64,000 nucleotides of DNA from NCBI GenBank assembly GCA_964034945.1, contig OZ035963.1, forward strand, positions 63,393,682 through 63,457,681, given 5' to 3'. The notes below the pieces were generated by a model. It worked only from the letters and a program-made list of their open reading frames with translations. It was not told the origin of the DNA and did no database searches. Source of the stretch: Chrysopilus asiliformis. Lineage: Eukaryota; Arthropoda; Insecta; Diptera; Rhagionidae. This document shows, in pieces, positions 9,391-20,473 of the stretch (within the stretch, counting starts at the first letter, position 1; each line of letters opens with the position of its first letter). A program made the position numbers and the translations under genes.

Positions 9391-12360
9391 TGTCTCCGAT
9401 CGGGTTGAAATTTGGTTGTGTAGGGGTTTTGGGGGACGAGAAATCGAAATCCGTTGTCCATTTTGAGCTAGCTCAATTTTTTGAGGTGCTCAAAATTTTT
9501 TTTGCGTTTTTTCGAAAAAAAATTTTGTCTCCGATCGGGCTGAAAATTGGTGTGTAGGGGTTTTAGGGGACGAGAAATCGAAATCCGTTATCCATTTTGA
9601 GCTAGCTCAATTTTTGGCGTTTTTTTTCGAAATTTTTTTTTGTCTCCGATCGGGCTGAAATTTGGTGTGCAGGGGCTTTGGGGGACGAGAAATCGAAATC
9701 CGTTATCCATTTTGAGCTAGCTCAATTTTTTGAGGTGCTCAAAATTTTTTTTGCATTTTTTCGAAATTTTTTTTTGTCTCCGATCGGGCTGAAATTTGGT
9801 GTGTAGGGGTTTTGGGGGACGAGGAATCGAAATCCGTTATCCATTTTGAGCTAGCTCAATTTTTGGCGTTTTTTTTCGAAAAATTTTTTTGTCTCCGATC
9901 GGGCTGAAATTTGGTGTGCAGGGGCTTTGGGGGACGAGAAATCGAAATCCGTTATCCATTTTGAGCTAGCTCAATTTTTTGAGGTGCTCAAATTTTTTTT
10001 GCGTTTTTTCGAAAAAAAATTTTTGTCTCCGATCGGGCTGAAATTTGGTGTGTAGGGGTTTTAGGGGACGAGAAATCGAAATCCGTTATCCATTTTGAGC
10101 TAGCTCAATTTTTGGCGTTTTTTTTTCGAAAAATTTTTTGGTCTCCGATCGGGCTGAAATTTGGTGTGCAGGGGCTTTGGGGGACGAGAAATCGAAATCC
10201 GTTATCCATTTTGAGCTAGCTCAATTTTTTGAGGTGCTCAAAATTTTTTTTGCATTTTTTCGAAGTTTTTTTTTGTCTCCGATCGGGCTGAAATTTAGTA
10301 TGTAGGGGTTTTGGGGGACGAGAAATCGAAATCCGTTATCCATTTTGAGCTAGCTCAATTTTTTGAGGTGCTCAAAATTTTTTTTGCATTTTTTCGAAGT
10401 TTTTTTTTGTCTCCGATCGGGCTGAAATTTGGTGTGTAGGGGTTTTGGGGGACGAGGAATCGAAATCCGTTGTCAATTTTGAGCTAGCTCAATTTTTGAC
10501 GTTTTTTTTCGAAAAATTTTTTTGTCTCCGATCGGGCTGAAACTTGGTGTGCAGGGGCTTTGGGGGATGAGGAATCCAAATTTGTGGTCCGTTTTGAGCT
10601 AGCTCAATTTTTTGGAGGCGACCCTAGGGGTTTTGGCTAAACGGTAAGAGCTACCGAGTAACGGACAACGGATTCTTTGTCAGCGACCCCCCTTTACCCC
10701 TGACACCAAGTTTCAGCCAAATCGGTGACATGAAAAAAATCGAAAAAAAGCATGGACTATAGTCCATGCTTTTTTTCGATTTTTTTCATCTCTTGGATTT
10801 GGCTGAAACTTGGTGTCAGGGGTAAAGGGGGGTCGCTGACAAAGAATCCGTTGTCCGTTACTCGATAGCTCTTTCGGTTCGGCCAAAACCGCTAGGGTCG
10901 CCTCGAAAAAATTGAGCTAGCTCAAAATGGACAACGGATTTCGATTCCTCATCCCCCAAAGCCCCTGCACACCAAGTTTCAGCCCGATCGGAGACCAAAA
11001 AAATTTTCGAAAAAAAACGCCAAAAATTGAGCTAGCTCAAAATGGATAACGGATTTCGATTCCTCGTCCCCCAAAACCCCTACACACCAAATTTCAGCCC
11101 GATCGGAGACAAAAAAAAACTTCAAAAAAATGCAAAAAAAATTTTGAGCACCTCAAAAAATTGAGCTAGCTCAAAATGGATAACGGATTTCGATTTCTCG
11201 TCCCCCAAAGCCCCTGCACACCAAATTTCAGCCCGATCGGAGACCAAAAAATTTTTCGAAAAAAAACGCCAAAAATTGAGCTAGCTCAAAATGGATAACG
11301 GATTTTGATTCCTCGTCCCCCAAAACCCCTACACACCAAATTTCAGCCCGATCGGAGACAAAAAAATTTTTCGAAAAAAAACGCCAAAAATTGAGCTAGC
11401 TCAAAATGGATAACGGATTTCGATTTCTCGTCCCCTAAAACCCCTACACACCAAATTTCAGCCCGATCGGAGACAAAAAAAAATTTCGAAAAAATGCAAA
11501 AAAAATTTTGAGCACCTCAAAAAATTGAGCTAGCTCAAAATGGATAACGGATTTCGATTTCTCGTCCCCCAAAACCCCTGCACACCAAATTTCAGCCCGA
11601 TCGGAGACAAAAAAATTTTTCGAAAAAAAACGCCAAAAATTGAGCTAGCTCAAAATGGATAACGGATTTCGATTTCTCGTCCCCTAAAACCCCTACACAC
11701 CAAATTTCAGCCCGATCGGAGACAAAAAAAAATTTCGAAAAAATGCAAAAAAATTTTTGAGCACCTCAAAAAATTGAGCTAGCTCAAAATGGATAACGGA
11801 TTTCGATTTCTCGTCCCCCAAAACCCCTGCACACCAAATTTCAGCCCGATCGGAGACAAAAAAAATTTTCGAAAAAAAACGCCAAAAATTGAGCTAGCTC
11901 AAAATGGATAACGGATTTCGATTTCTCGTCCCCTAAAACCCCTACACACCAAATTTCAGCCCGATCGGAGATAAAATTTTTTTTCGAAAAAACGCAAAAA
12001 AAATTTGAGCACCTCAAAAAATTGAGCTAGCTCAAAATGGATAACGGATTTCGATTTCTCGTCCCCCAAAACCCCTACATACTAAATTTCAGCCCGATCG
12101 GAGACAAAAAAAAACTTCGAAAAAATGCAAAAAAAATTTTGAGCACCTCAAAAAATTGAGCTAGCTCAAAATTGATAACGGATTTCGATTTCTCGTCCCC
12201 CAAAACCCCTACACACCAAATTTCAGCCCGATCGGAGACAAAAAATTTTTTTCGAAAAAAACTCCAAAAATTGAGCTAGCTCAAAATGGATAACGGATTT
12301 CGATTTCTCGTCCCCTAAAACCCCTACACTCCAAATTTCAGCCCGATCGGAGACAAAAAA
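9391..12360. repeat. Giant inverted repeat built of tandem units
   Basis: The left arm (9391-10759) holds 10 tandem units in one orientation and the right arm (10760-12360) holds 12 in the other. Each unit carries TCTCCGATCGGGCTGAAATT, GGGGACGAGAAATCGAAATC and the perfect palindrome TTGAGCTAGCTCAA. Spacing alternates between about 116 and 133 bp because every second unit adds GAGGTGCTCAAAATTTTTT, so the array is a dimeric higher-order repeat. The centre at 10759/10760 is a perfect palindrome (CATGGACTA|TAGTCCATG, extending about 30 bp each way). The two innermost flanks (about 10600-10920) are a different shared sequence. No transposase or reverse transcriptase is seen. A transcript through it would fold into a hairpin over 1.3 kb long. 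Confidence 0.9.
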
Positions 12361-12536
12361 ATTTTTTAGCGCGAAATTTTCCGCGGATTCGCGATCAACG
12401 ACATTTTCCGCGGATTTAGCGCGAAAGGGAAATTTTCCGCGTATTCGCGACATTTTCCGCGGATTTATCGCTGATCACGAATCCGCGGAAAATGTCGCGG
12501 CAATCCGCGGAAAATTTCGCGCTAAAAATTTTTTTT
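12361..12536. repeat. CpG-rich palindrome at the array edge
   Basis: Repeated TTTTCCGCGGATT and TCGCGA motifs. The outer arms TTTTTAGCGCGAAATTTTCC (12363-12382) and its inverse (about 12510-12533) close a hairpin, with shorter CCGCGGA palindromes inside. It is much richer in CpG than all surrounding DNA. Confidence 0.7.
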
Positions 12537-12790
12537 GTCTCCGATCGCGCTGAAACTTGGTGTGAAGGGTAATGAGGTGTCGCTGATCGCGAATCCCTGG
12601 TCCATAATCGCGAAAAACGAAATCACTTTTTTTTTAAATCCGCCATTTTGGTTTACTTCCGGCCAACAAAAATTCCAGGACCAATCATCCCTAGCTCTAG
12701 TAGTTTTGGGAAATCTAATACACAGACTGAGGGATATCTTTTGGGATCGGGATTTTCTTTTATTAAAAAAACACATCTACAATAAATCAT
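12537..12790. repeat. Outer right diverged unit of the foldback and flank
   Basis: It begins with one more GTCTCCGATCGCGCTGAAAC and then GTCGCTGATCGCGAATCC, the inverse of the copy at 8400-8445. The rest (12620-12790) is unclassified sequence with weak open frames on both strands that I do not call. Confidence 0.55.
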
Positions 12791-14069
12791 GATTTTTATT
12801 ACATATTCTCCCTTTTGTTAATACGTTTCCATTTATTTTATAATCTTCAAACAATTTTATTCCTTTTGTTCATTATTTTTAATGACATTCAAAATGTTTT
12901 TTTTTTTAAATATATAGGGTTGTTTTTTTGTGTTAGTTTAACCATTATTATTCAGTTTTAGTTTTTATTGAATTTTAAATCCAAGATTTTTCAATTCAAA
13001 TACTGTTTTATGAAACAAAATTTTGTCAATTTTAAAAAACTCGCCCATTTTTTTAAATTTTGTATGGTTTTAATAAAGATTTTGTGTTTTTTATATTGTT
13101 TCTGTTTCATGGAAAAAATGCTACAAGTAAAATTTTCAATTTGAGCTGTAGTTTGATCTTTTTTTTTATTTATTTATATTTTTGTTTCTGTTTTCAAGTA
13201 AAACTTTTCTATCACCAAATATTATTATGTGTTGCCAGTGTAGGAGACTAATTTCAAAATGGTTTTTTTCCTTTCAATTAAATTGATTCACGAATTTTCT
13301 TTTTCCCTAAAAAGTCCACAATAGATAAGTTCTAATAAATTGTTTTTTTTATTTTATTTTGTTAGTTCATTTATTTAATTACTTAATTATTTATTTACTT
13401 ACTCTTAGTTATTATTATTTTATATGTTAATTCTCATTTCAATATTTATTAAAGTCTATTTCATTCTACACCAGAAAATTTGCTTTTCGGTTAAGTTTAC
13501 TTTAAAAATTTATGAAATCCACTATTTACAAAAATTTCTTAGTTTCACCGTTTTTTTTTTGTGATCTGATTACTTACATTACTTACAGTTTTCATTTATC
13601 ATTTATCAATTTATGTTTTCCTTTCCTCCATTTTATTTTATTTCAGCCCTCCGTGCAAATTTCACATAATTTGCATTTCTTGTTAATTCGTTCTTAATGC
13701 AATATTTTGAAAAAATTTAATACAATTAATTTCCTGATAGAAAAAAAATAAAAATTTTAAACAGGAATTTTAAGTTAGATGTTTATTAATGATGCATGAA
13801 AATTAGGGGGTTTTTTATAACAAAATCTCCATTCTAGAAAGAATTGATCTAAAAATAAAATTCACATCTCTTATAGACATTCATGGTTACTTACTTTCGG
13901 TGTGAAAAAATCACCCGACTGTACTGAAAACTGGAAGCATTTATAGATAAAGAATAAGAAAATAGATCTTTCTTAATGGAACTTTAATGTTTTTCTAGAA
14001 AACGTTGCGCAGAAACCCTGAAATGCTGACAGAGAAAAAAAATCTGTACATTTGACCAAAATACTAATA
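12791..14069. other. T-rich intergenic DNA, no gene seen
   Basis: Long T-rich runs on the plus strand and short hydrophobic open frames with no domain. Nothing else supported. Confidence 0.55.
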
Positions 14070-14634
14070 CAGGGTGGGCCAGAATAGACGCGGGGGTTTG
14101 AATTCTTTATAAATTTGTTATTTTAGCGAAACCTATAATTTTTTTTTTCAAATACATGTAGTTGATTGATGGGGAATATTTTTGGTCTAAACATGGAAAA
14201 TTATATCCCGCAAGTGGTGGCCATTTTCTGCTTCGCAAATCCGTTCTCTTTCCAAGACATTTTCCATAACCTTTCGTGTTATGGCCTCGATTTCACTGCG
14301 AATGTTGGTTTTCAATTGGCTGATGGTTGTTGGCTTGTTGACGTACACCTTTTCTTTCAAATATCCCCAAAGGAAAGAATCTGGGGTCGTTAGATCAGGT
14401 GAACGCGGAGGCCAATTGAAATCGCTTCTTTTCGAAATAATGCGTCCGCCAAACATGTCCCGTAAAAGAGCCATTGAGCCCACCGCCCACCGGTTCGTTG
14501 TTCTATTGTGTACAGGTCCATTTTAAATTGCCCAAGTCTTCTTAACAAAATGCTGAAACAAAATTTAAAAAAAATAAAAATAAAAAAAAAGTTATAAAGA
14601 CTTCAAACCCCTGCGTCTATTCTGGCCCACCCTG
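14070..14634 (-). mobile_element. Short deleted mariner-like element
   Basis: TA on both sides; terminal inverted repeats CAGGGTGGGCCAGAATAGAC and inverse, continuing to GCAGGGGTTTGAA on one side and GCGGGGGTTTGAA on the other. At 565 bp it retains only the C-terminal end of a transposase. Confidence 0.85.
14187..14483 (-). pseudogene. Mariner-like transposase C-terminal remnant
   Basis: A 98-codon frame with RIISKRSDFNWPPRSPDLTT, the region of the third catalytic Asp, then DSFLWGYLKEKVYVNKP. The usual DLTPLD is changed to DLTTPD. The first two catalytic acids and the whole N-terminus are missing. The family differs from the remnants at 3918 and 42328 in sequence and in its ends. Confidence 0.8.
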
Positions 14635-14789
14635 TATTTTGGTTTTTGTGGGACGATGAAGCGATTAAGCTAGGCTTCTGGCGTTTCAAAATTCGTTTAG
14701 GTCCCGTAAGGATAACGCGAATATCCATTTTCCCGTTTTTTTCGTGAAAAGTTCCAATCTGATGTTCAAATTACAAAATTCGTATTCTA

Positions 14790-15115
14790 AGGCCCAGTTT
14801 ACACCTGTAATTTTTTCTTGAATTGCTACGCGAATTTTATTCAGAATTATTCCGAATTTTCTTGAATTACTACGCGAATTTTATTCAGAATTAATTCCGC
14901 GAATTTTGTTCATCTATTGCAGAATAAATTCACTTAGCAAAAGTTGTCAAAATTTCACTTTATTTCGACGATTTTGTATGTAAAATGTCCGGTTCCTGCG
15001 TCTATCTAGAAAAAAAATTCAGAATTTTGTATCATAGCGTAAACGGTTGTGAAATGTGAATTTAGTGTGACAGAATAAAATTCGCGGAATAAAGTCTCAG
15101 ATGTAAATGATTCCT
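14790..15115. repeat. Repeat-rich segment with duplicated 35-bp units
   Basis: TTGAATT.CTACGCGAATTT and TATTCAGAATTA occur twice in tandem (about 14817-14895), and inverted GAATAAAATTCGCGGAATAA occurs near 15072. Probably a degraded MITE; the ends are not certain. Confidence 0.4.
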
Positions 15116-15295
15116 AAGAATAATTTTATGATAACAGAATGATTCTTTTTGCATTTATTCTGAGGAAAATCAGTCTCGTGGGTCCTGGGAGTTGTTATTT
15201 TCGAATTCAATGTTGAATCTTCGCAAATTGATTCCCCATGACCTGTTTTGTGGCAAAAATTTACTCTGCGACCTTTTTATAGACCTTAAAGGCCT

Positions 15296-15529
15296 GGGCA
15301 CCAATCATGTATTCCGACGCGTCTCTGTCTTTCGACTTCGACGCAGCTTTTAACTCTTGACTTCGCCATATCAGCAGCTTCAAATTTCCTAGAATGCCAG
15401 TCAGAATCACGTTTCGATTCATAGTGACGATTCCGCGAAATTTCAAACTGCAGATATGGCGAAGTCAAGAGTTAAAAGCTGCGTCGAAGTCGAAAGTTAG
15501 AGACGCGTCGGAATACATGATTGGTGCCC
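15296..15529. repeat. Hairpin MITE family B, copy 1
   Basis: A 234-bp inverted repeat with ends GGGCACCAATCATGTATTCC and inverse. Both arms hold CGACGCGTC, CTTTCGACTTCGACGCAGCT and TGACTTCGCCATATC. Two more copies are at 20574-20807 and 36136-36369. Confidence 0.85.
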
Positions 15530-15917
15530 TGATTGCGACAGCAGGCTTGACGTTTTGAGCAGAACGTCATTAAAATTTTTTAAATAAACTTTCCAATAGC
15601 GGAAGTTGCTAATCTTTATGTTTGTGGTTCACAAAAATTATTACAATTATTATTAGTTTTTGTTCTAAGGGTAAAAACACGTAAAACGCTTGCGAGCCAG
15701 CGCTTGTAAGCGTCAACAAGCGTAAATAAATGTTGCATTGTTTTTAATTATTAAATTTCATGTTTTTCATGGATTGCAATAGCTGTGACTAGTTGTTTTC
15801 TAGTCAGAAGCATGTGAAGAAATAAAATTTCTTTGCCCATTTGTCAAAAAATGAGATGAAAAAAAGCTAATCGAGACTTGACGTTAAGTGTTAACCTCAA
15901 AACTTAATAAAAATGTT

Positions 15918-16034
15918 CCCAAGCAACCAGATAAGGCATAATGCCTTAGATTAGGGCGTGGTGTCTTAAAAAACGACCAATTTTAAGACACCACGCCCTA
16001 ATCTAAGGCATTATGCCTTATCTGGTTGCTTGGG
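15918..16034. repeat. Perfect 54-bp stem hairpin
   Basis: Positions 15918-15971 and 15981-16034 are exact inverted complements with a 9-nt loop (AACGACCAA). The ends are CCCAAGCAACCAG and CTGGTTGCTTGGG. No mismatch was found in any of the 54 pairs. Confidence 0.9.
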
Positions 16035-17284
16035 CTTGGACGGAAATTTGGAACTTACAGGAGTCGAAGCAATGGCTACTAATTTTGGTTAGGGCTTCTG
16101 CTCCTCGATACAAACATTTCTGAAACAGTTGTTTCTGAAAAACGGTCAATTTTTAATAATTTTAATCGTAAGTTTTTTTTTTGTTTTCTCAAAAAAACAA
16201 GTTGTTGTATGAGAAAGCTATGACTGAATAAATCGACACAAAAGCACTATTTCTTGCAAACATGAAAAAGTTGTTAACGTTATCGAATTATTTATGAAAT
16301 TTCTGTTCATACTATAGAAATATTTCAGCGCATGTAATGGATTTTACGGTGAGACTAAAACTAACCTATATAGACAAATGTACAGAATCGCGTTAACTTT
16401 TCATGCAACCAAAAAAATATTGTGAAAGTGAAAAATATATATTTTTAAGAATATGTACAAGAAATTAAACAAAAAATAAACAAAAATTTCTAGGAGTAAA
16501 CTCTTTATTCATTTTAATATAATTTTATGATTTCTCAGTAACAAAAAAAAAACTTTTCATTTTAAATATTTTTGTTGAATTTATTTTATATTTATAAAAA
16601 TCGACATTATTAACATTACAGTTTTTTTTTGTTTACTTCATTTAATTTGTTTTCAATTTTAGTCAACTTTACACACTGTTCAACATTATACTTAATACTA
16701 CAGCTAAACTGTTTATTAATATTTTATATGAATATTAGTTAGTTTGTTTTTTTCTTTCCACCTATTTCTTTGATTTTCAATTGATGATCTCCTTGAATAG
16801 GTATTTGATATTTTTTTTTTGTTATTAGGTTTTATTTCATCATTTTTGTTATGTGTTTTTTATTACTTAACAAAAGATAAACATATTTAATTATGAATTT
16901 ATATTGACTGTGTTTTATTTACCTGTTCATTATTTATTCAATTAGATTTTCTTCTATTTTACTTAATTGTAATGTTTGCTATGTACAATTTTCCTTTTTA
17001 ACATTTAATTGAAGTAATTCTAACCATTTTTTTTGGGTTTAGTGATTTAGTTTTTTTTAGTACACATCTATACGCTAATAGTGTTAAAAACTATTTTTAT
17101 CTTTGAGTTTTTTGTTTGTTTTTTGCTTCATCTATTTTCTTATATGAAAATCATTCTGATTTATGAAATAATTGATTTTTTTCACATTTCTGTTAAATTA
17201 TTCAAGTGTTAGGACTGCGAAATAAGTACGGAAAAAATTGTTAACCGATTTTTCTTGCTTGTAATTTTAATAAATCTCTAGTAG
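16035..17284. other. AT-rich intergenic DNA, no gene seen
   Basis: T-rich, simple sequence without coding signal. Nothing else supported. Confidence 0.55.
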
Positions 17285-17289
17285 TAAGC

Positions 17290-17368
17290 CGTAGGTGTAC
17301 AATGGGTCCAACTTGAGGCCTACGTGCGTGGGGTTCCCTTGTGAGCCCCCCTCCTATCAAACCAACCA
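17290..17368 (+). mobile_element. 3' end fragment of a non-LTR retrotransposon
   Basis: It shares GGTGTACAATGGG.CCAACT and TTGAGGCCTA with the 3' UTR after the RNase H frame ending at 24364, and with an inverted fragment at 30590-30717. It is short and 5'-truncated, as expected for target-primed reverse transcription. Confidence 0.65.
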
Positions 17369-17484
17369 ACCAAGCCGTAACTATAATAGTGCTATTACAA
17401 ATCAGAATTCAAGAGGAAAAAAATGCGCATTTTTTCAGATGCTATATTACTTTACGTAGCCCTATTTTAATCTCAAATTAGCAT

Positions 17485-17633
17485 TCACCCCGATTGCGAG
17501 TGTCGTGTGGTTTCCAACAACACGTGAAACGACTCTTGTCGAAAACGACAACACGTGAAACGACTCTTGTCGAAAACGACAACACGTGAAACGACTCTTG
17601 TCGAAAACGACACGACACTCGCAATCGGGGTGA
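17485..17633. repeat. MITE family C, copy 1, with internal 33-bp tandem repeats
   Basis: The ends TCACCCCGATTGCGAGTGTC and inverse bracket three tandem copies of a 33-bp unit (ACAACACGTGAAACGACTCT then TGTCGAAAACG). A second copy at 36828-36959 has a different interior. Confidence 0.8.
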
Positions 17634-18086
17634 TTATCTGCTTTTACATACAAGAATCTCATTAGTGGTCAAAATACAACAAACGATTTTTTTGACAATT
17701 GCTTCCCAATCCTAAAATCCTGGCTAACAAATTGATAAGTCGACAGGCGTTTATCGGATGCTTAATAGCTGAATAATCTTTCTATTAAAAATCTAGAAAT
17801 TTTAGACACGTAGCAAACGCTTAAGGAATTTTTGTGGTTAAGGCTTTTCGGTAAAAAAATATTTTTCGTTGGGGAAATTAACAATAACTGACAATAATAC
17901 CTCTAACTCACAGCAATACCTTTACTTGTATTTCTTTGGGTGAAAATCGAACGTCCGTCGTTCAGAAATCCTTAATTGGAGGTACACACGTTCCTCAATT
18001 TACGTTTTAATTTAAGACGTTTCGAACTGCAACGCAAAACCACGGAATTTTAGCCGCCCAAAAATGTTGTAAACCGATAGATTCCT

Positions 18087-18519
18087 GGGGTGGATTCACG
18101 TAAGGTGGCAATTGATAGTGACTGCCACCTACCATTGTTTTGGACTTCAATAGTATGACAACTGTCCAAATGTTGACCAAGATTTTCTAATAAAAACGAC
18201 AACTACAAAAACACCATCACATTGGGCACATTCACGGTACTCAACAGTTGAGAGATTACTCATCATAATCACTGATCGGACGCCATTTTTTGTATCGAAA
18301 AATTTCTGCGATACTTTTCTGCTCAACCGATGAGTGTAGAATTTTGACGTTTAATTTATCGAGGCATTCACGAGAACTCATCGAGATTTACTCAACCGTT
18401 GAGTACCGCGAATGCGTCCATTGTGAATCAATTTTGATCGAAATTTGTCGAACTTTCACACTACCGAAAATTGACAGGTGACAGTCACCATCACTAATCA
18501 CTTTACGCGATTCCACCCC
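18087..18519. mobile_element. MITE-like element with nested inverted repeats
   Basis: Outer ends GGGGTGGATTCACGTAA and, inverted, GGGGTGGAATCGCGTAA. Inner pairs include GTGACTGCCACCT with AGGTGACAGTCAC, and CGGTACTCAACAGTTGAG with CTCAACCGTTGAGTACCG. No coding capacity. Confidence 0.6.
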
Positions 18520-19004
18520 TGTATATAAAAACTGTTATCTCGTCACCGGCGACAAAAAAACTGAAATAATTAAAACTGAATCTTCACTGAAAAACTAAGA
18601 AGGATTTGTGAATTTTTATTGTGGTCCAAATAATACACAATCAAAAAATTTAACATATCTTTATTAACGCTTTATTCGCCTGCAAAAAATTAACCTGAAA
18701 AACTTCTAAAAATACTATCAAATTTTTAATAATAGGGTTGAACTTTCTTACCTTGTCAAAAATTTGCAACGGAAATAACGGACAAAACAATCTAAAGTCA
18801 TATCGAAATCTTAATCTATTTTATTTCGTCAAAAATTCGTGACTGCTGATAAGTTTGTTTAAACCTGGAAATTTTGGATCGGGTTCGAATTACGGATAAA
18901 ATTATGTGGTGGTCAGATTGTCCGTATTATTATAGAGCGAGATAAGCATATCTTGGCCGCTAGGGCAGAAAATATTTTCAAATGTTTGCCAGACTAATAA
19001 AATA

Positions 19005-19234
19005 CAGTAATCCCTCCAACTGCGCGGTAGATACGTTCCACAAAAAGACCGCGCAAACCGAAACCGCGCACTGTGAACCCTACTTTGTATGAAATTTTGG
19101 GGTTAGAAACATGTTTTTTTAACGAAAATTATAAAAAAAACGCGCAGCTGCGAAATTTTTCCGCGCAGTTCGAAATTTTTGTATTAAAAACTTAACCGCC
19201 CAGCTGCGAAACCGCGCAGTTGGAGGGCTTACTG
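19005..19234. mobile_element. pogo/Tigger-like MITE, copy 2
   Basis: A 230-bp copy of the element at 4821-5053, flanked by TA. A different CAGTGGAATCTCGGTTCC terminus starts directly after its right TA, at 19237. Confidence 0.75.
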
Positions 19235-19894
19235 TACAGTGGAATCTCGGTTCCTAAACGCCTGGCTTTGTTCGGATTAAGTTCACGAACCGAGTTTGCA
19301 CTATACAAAAACAAATTTTGCTTCTGTCGGTTTAGAAGTGTTCATTTTTTTGTTTAAATTTCGTACCCTATCAAATACTAGGCAGAAAAATCGATTAACT
19401 ATTTTTTCATTAAAAAAAACACGACTTTCTTCGATGAAATGAAAGCACCCCGTACTTTCGTTTGATTTACAATCATTTATTTTAGAGATATTTATGAGGA
19501 AACCATAGATATTAAAATAAGAAACTTCAGCAAGGACTTTTGCTATTAAAAAGCAAAACTTTTGGTATTAAAGGAAATTCAGAAAAGAAAATTCTTATAG
19601 CCATTATTAAAAACGTTAAGTTTTTTCAAAAGGAAAAAAATTCTTGTGCAAATTCTCAAACTGAGTCACGTTATGGGATCAAGTAAAAATCGCAGGCAGC
19701 AGACCTTTTCAACATTTCTTAGAACTTCTCGAAATTTTCATGATTTCAAAAAATTCCGATGTAGTAGAAATGTAGACAGCGCAAAATGGACGCTGCGACC
19801 ACCAAGCTACCCATTTCAATACGAATTTAAGGCGCCACGCACACTTTTCGACATCTTGTCACTTGTAACGACAAATTAATGCCGACAGAAAAAA

Positions 19895-20071
19895 CAGGAG
19901 TGGTATTCCGTAACTTGATTCAAGCGTTTGTTTCGAGTTAGAAGAAAAAGTGGTATTTGCTATCTCGGTTTCTCTCTGTCATTTATTTCGGTCAAAACAG
20001 AGACAGCGAATACTTCTTGTTCTTCTAACTCGAAACAAACGCTTGAAACAAGTTACGGAATATCACTACAG
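19895..20071. repeat. Hairpin MITE family A, copy 2
   Basis: Same arms as 5254-5428 (GGAGTGGTATTCCGTAAC, CAAGCGTTTG). The central loop contains TCTCTCTGTCATTTATTTCG. Confidence 0.85.
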
Positions 20072-20473
20072 ACTCCAATTCTCTCGTAATGATTTCATAG
20101 TTTTGAGTAAACCTGCAGGAGAACGCAAACTGTTCTTGCACAAAACTATAAATCGAAAAAAAAACTTGAGAAATCTGAGAGCTGCAAAATTTGGTCATTG
20201 ATTTAGAATTTTGTCGAGGCTTATAGAGCATAAATTTATTTCGTCAGCATAAATCAACACCAATTTTCTTTTCTTGAGTTCAAAAACTTGTTCAAAAGTT
20301 TATAACGACGTCCGGCTTTGTGAAATTTGCACAGAAAAAGCAGAAATTGCTCACGAGTTAACACTCAAAATTTTGTTAAAATCAAACAGATTTCAAAATC
20401 CTTTTCCGAGCGCCACCACCATTGTTTGGCATTAAAGAAGCTTTTTTCAAAGACATTTTGTTTTCAAGATATC

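Noticed and set aside
9391..12360. CRISPR-like array
   Set aside because: The DNA is eukaryotic, the units are directly adjacent and over 110 bp, and there are no unique spacers or cas genes.
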